From Apostichopus japonicus (taxonomy: Eukaryota; Echinodermata; Holothuroidea; Aspidochirotida; Stichopodidae): a stretch of DNA of 64,000 nucleotides. The position numbers and the translations under genes are program-made. Below are positions 61,077 to 64,000 of this stretch, in pieces. The notes beneath the pieces are model-generated. The model did not search any database, was not told the DNA's origin, and worked only from the letters and a program-made list of their open reading frames with translations. The DNA lies in NCBI RefSeq assembly GCF_037975245.1, contig NC_092569.1, forward strand, positions 2,147,501 to 2,211,500. Reading direction: 5' to 3'. Numbering within the stretch: the first letter of the stretch is position 1; each line of letters begins with the position of its first letter.

Positions 61077-63292
61077 CTACAAGAGGGAGACATGAAAGGA
61101 CCGATGAAATCAATCAATTGAAAAAGGCGTCTTTAGTGGCATCGGTTTGCCATTGGTATTTGGTTTCTGTAAACTGTAACGGAACTTCTCTCTCTCTCGT
61201 TCAAAAAAGAAAATTGTCATGGACTTAACTAGCCCCCCACCCCCTTGCCCCTTTACCCTCATGCCCTGATAATTGTGTCCAAGATTCATTATTGTTGTTC
61301 ATTTTGTAAGCATACGGATAGTTTGGATACCATATGCAATCTAATTTTCTGTAGTGCTCACTTTTGTTAGTTTTGCAGAGTAGAGAAAAGTTGACCATTA
61401 ATTGCAAATTGTTGCAACTCTAGCTACTGGCACTGCAAATTGCACAAACCTTTATCCAAACTTAGGCCACAGGGACCTTTTACACACCAAAGGGCATTCT
61501 CAGCAAATATGTTGAAGGTGACTGCTAGCTTCAAACACACTTTTCTCTATCTTCTGCACTTTCTTTCTAATAATGGAATTCTCTGAATTTCAATGCAGTT
61601 GAAGGAACTTTACATTCGAGTACCAACCAAATCAGTAATTAAAGAAAGTCTCCTTCTACTTCTCTATCTATTCTGTCAACAAATTCTTAGCATGTACAAA
61701 AGTGTGTAATTTTTTTTCTTTTGTTGAGAAAAGTATCAAATCACAAGTGGAATCCTGGCAACATTATGAGAATAGTAAATAAAGAGGATTTTCCCCAATG
61801 CATACCTTATTGATGAAACCAAAGTCAACAAGCTCATCAGCAAGATCTTGTGGTCTGTCATCTGTGGAACAAAAGAAAAATCTGTTAATCAATATCGAAC
61901 ATCCATGATTTGTGAAATGTATCGATTGATCCCAAGGGTTAAAAGGGTATTCAGGGTTGGCTGAAGTTGAATCACATACGTTAAAAACCACATCCCTATA
62001 GGGCAAAGATATGGATATTCCAATTTGCTGATATTTTTGTGAAAGTTAATGGAAGTACTGAGGCGTAGCTGTTGAATAATAACTCGACAAACAGTGGTTT
62101 CATTGGTCATTGTTGCAATCAACAGATGATTTGTCATGGTTTACATATTAATGTCATTGTATATGTTGAATATTTATAATGCCTCATGATTATGTTACAT
62201 GTAGGTGTTGAATATTCATTGTGCTTACCATGTGTTAGCTGTGTACACGCAATCTTGTTGCTTTCATAGAACAGTCATTGTTTCTGTTGGATTGTCCGTC
62301 AGTGTTCCTTTAGTTTGTGTATTGTTTGTTTACTTCAAGAAACGGTTACAACATGCATTACACAATTAGTCATGTGACAAATGTTCAACACTGGACGGAT
62401 GAAGAGCGCACCCGACAACGGTTTTCCGCTTAACAAATGTCACTCATTCAGATCAAAGGCAAACTACTTTCCTAAGATTGGTTAAATTTGCTAATATTGG
62501 GCAGAGCTTGTCGTGAATCGCTGCACACTGCCAACTGTCAGTCTGAAAACGCTACATTTGAGTTTTCTCAGCTTAAGACGACTGCGCGACTATCTATGGA
62601 AACACATGCACACTGCCGGACTACCTAGGAAACACATGCACACTGCCGGACTACCAATGGAAACACTTGCACACTCCCAGAGTATCTATGGAAAGACATG
62701 CACACTGCCCAGCTATATATGGAAACACATGCACACTGCTGGACTATCTTTGAAACACATGCACACTGCCGTACTACCTATGGAAGTATATGCACATAGC
62801 CGGACTATCTATGGAACCCATGTTCACTGCCTGACTATCTATGGAAACACATGCACACTGCTGAAACACATGCACACTGCCGGACTATCTATGGAAACAA
62901 ATGCACATAGCCAGACCTTCTATGAAAACACATGCACACTGCCGGACTATCTATGGAAACAAATGCACACGGTTGGACTATCTATGGAAACACATGCACA
63001 TAGCCAGACTTTCTATGGCAAAACATGCACACTGTCCAACTATCTACGATTTGCCATCATTATGATAGTCCAGTTGAGTCTGGTAACGCTCAGTATAGCA
63101 GTGTGCGGCTGGTTTAACATGACAGGAAAGTTATATTCTGTTATTTTTTTCTCATTTCTACTGGTTTGCTGACAGACATCGTTCAGCTGAACATGCCCAT
63201 CCCTAAAGTGTCCTGAATATTTCCTTACCTTTGGAAATTTCACAGCTCAGCTCTCTTCTCATTTTGTCGTCCATCCGTAGATGGATTTCCAG
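60978..63292 (-). CDS. NRBP1: NRBP pseudokinase adaptor, last three coding exons (5' part outside window)
   Basis: Exons 63292-63229, 61861-61806 and 61076-60978 join in phase. They encode LEIHLRMDDKMRRELSCEIS, then KDDRPQDLADELVDFGFINK, then SDKDQISSMIEERLRNFHSG to the end MIRAT and stop. This matches the C-terminal helical region of nuclear receptor-binding proteins NRBP1/2 (KLEDKLNRHLSCDL, PELAAELVQLGFISEADQ, RLTSLLEETL). NRBP proteins have a catalytically dead kinase-like domain and act as adaptors in trafficking and in substrate recognition for ubiquitin ligases. The kinase-like domain would lie beyond position 64000. The first visible exon starts in phase 0 after TGTCGACAG. The gene converges on TEKT2. 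Whether it is NRBP1 or NRBP2 cannot be decided here. Confidence 0.88.
61806..61861 (-). CDS. NRBP1: NRBP penultimate exon
   Basis: 56 bases encoding DDRPQDLADELVDFGFINK (first Asp split with the previous exon). Acceptor GTTCCACAG, donor GTATGC. Confidence 0.88.
62590..63050 (+). repeat. 30-31 bp minisatellite, about 15 copies
   Basis: Units resemble AACACATGCACACTGCCGGA followed by CTATCTATGG. A 219-codon open frame runs through it, but it lies within an NRBP intron and reads the repeat, so it is not called as a gene. Confidence 0.9.
63229..63292 (-). CDS. NRBP1: NRBP exon, third from last
   Basis: 64 bases, 21 codons plus one base. Acceptor GTCGACAG, donor GTAAGG. The motif DDKMRRELSCE corresponds to EDKLNRHLSCD of vertebrate NRBP1. 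Confidence 0.87.
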
Positions 63293-64000
63293 CTGTCGAC
63301 AAACAAAAAGACAAACATTCTATACTCAAAATGTATTCCAACGATGTCTTCGCACATTGAGAAAGCAAAAATACTAGCCGGCCCATAGCAAAATATCATA
63401 AATTTCATTTGGTCACATATTAGAAATATAGAAGGTGAATATCCAAACAAGTGTTAAACAACAACCTGATAATCATGTTTTTAACTAATGCGTCATTAAT
63501 AGTCAAAGACAATGAACCAAGTAGCAATGTACATAAACTGGCAGAGTAAGACCACTTGGAAAACTGACGGTGAAATTATAACAAATTTTAAACGGCGCTC
63601 CATCAAAGAAATTGCTGACAAGAATCGCCACCGGTTCAGTCACTGGAACGACGGAATCACATTCCCTTTTCAACATTCCTTTGCTGTTTCAAAAAATTTT
63701 ACACGGTAACAGCAGTTAATTGCTGAAGCGTACAGAATGACAGTGATGGATCCAGAAATTTCTTGGAAGATATAACCCCTGACAGAAATGTGGTTTGGTA
63801 GATAACCAAATATCTACTGAAATAGCAGGGAATAATGAAAACATCAGTGAAAGTGAGAGCATGTTAGCGCTAGTAATTCTTCAGAAGAGGGGGCCAGACC
63901 CCCCACCCCTTCCTTCACCCCAAATGCATTACACACTTAGTAGGCATGAGGGAAATCATTAGGTAGAGACACCTCTTTGGCCAATTTATTAAATCACACT

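Noticed and set aside
62590-63050. CRISPR-like regular repeats
   Set aside because: Units are directly adjacent without unique spacers, and the window is clearly animal DNA.
62513-63172. 219-codon open frame on the plus strand
   Set aside because: Most of it is the 30-bp minisatellite, it lies inside an NRBP intron on the other strand, and the peptide is pure repeat with no recognisable domain.

Overview
The window is animal nuclear DNA: AT-rich, intron-rich, with long introns full of SINEs, MITEs, a LINE fragment and many tandem repeats. The gene content (a ciliary tektin, an RBR ubiquitin ligase close to vertebrate RNF144A, PITHD1, NRBP) and the repeat style fit a marine invertebrate, most likely a deuterostome. 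An echinoderm is my best guess, but this is inference; no single sequence here proves a taxon.

Four conserved genes and one unrecognised gene were assembled exon by exon, with consistent splice phases. (1) 2801-25263 (-): RNF144-type RING1-IBR-RING2 E3 ligase in eight coding exons, with two alternative last exons that each encode a different version of the C-terminal membrane anchor. Its 5' UTR probably starts near 30.2-30.6 kb. (2) 37521-46995 (-): PITHD1, six coding exons, with a 5' UTR exon probably ending at 48472. (3) 41459-44059 (+): an unrecognised 233-residue nuclear-looking protein in three exons, nested entirely inside PITHD1 intron 2 on the opposite strand. (4) 49338-53271 (+): tektin-2 (tektin B1), five coding exons, 430 residues, with the nonapeptide RPNVELCRD. 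It is head-to-head with PITHD1 across a short shared promoter carrying RFX X-box-like sites. (5) 60978-63292 (-): the last three exons of NRBP, a pseudokinase adaptor whose 5' part lies beyond the right edge. TEKT2 and NRBP converge on a 7.7 kb intergenic stretch.

Layout: 1-2800 is 3' flank of RNF144; 2.8-30.6 kb is RNF144 with large repeat-bearing introns; 30.6-37.5 kb is a transposon island with several TIR elements and long G/C homopolymers; 37.5-48.5 kb is PITHD1 plus the nested gene; 48.5-53.3 kb is TEKT2; 53.3-60.9 kb is intergenic repeat; 60.9-64 kb is the NRBP 3' end.

The genes do not form one pathway. The best candidates for something new are the duplicated terminal exon of RNF144, the nested gene, the PITHD1/TEKT2 divergent promoter, a 40-bp perfect palindrome flanked by a 7-bp duplication (apparently two transposon ends with nothing between them), and an interspersed repeat with a hammerhead-ribozyme-like core.
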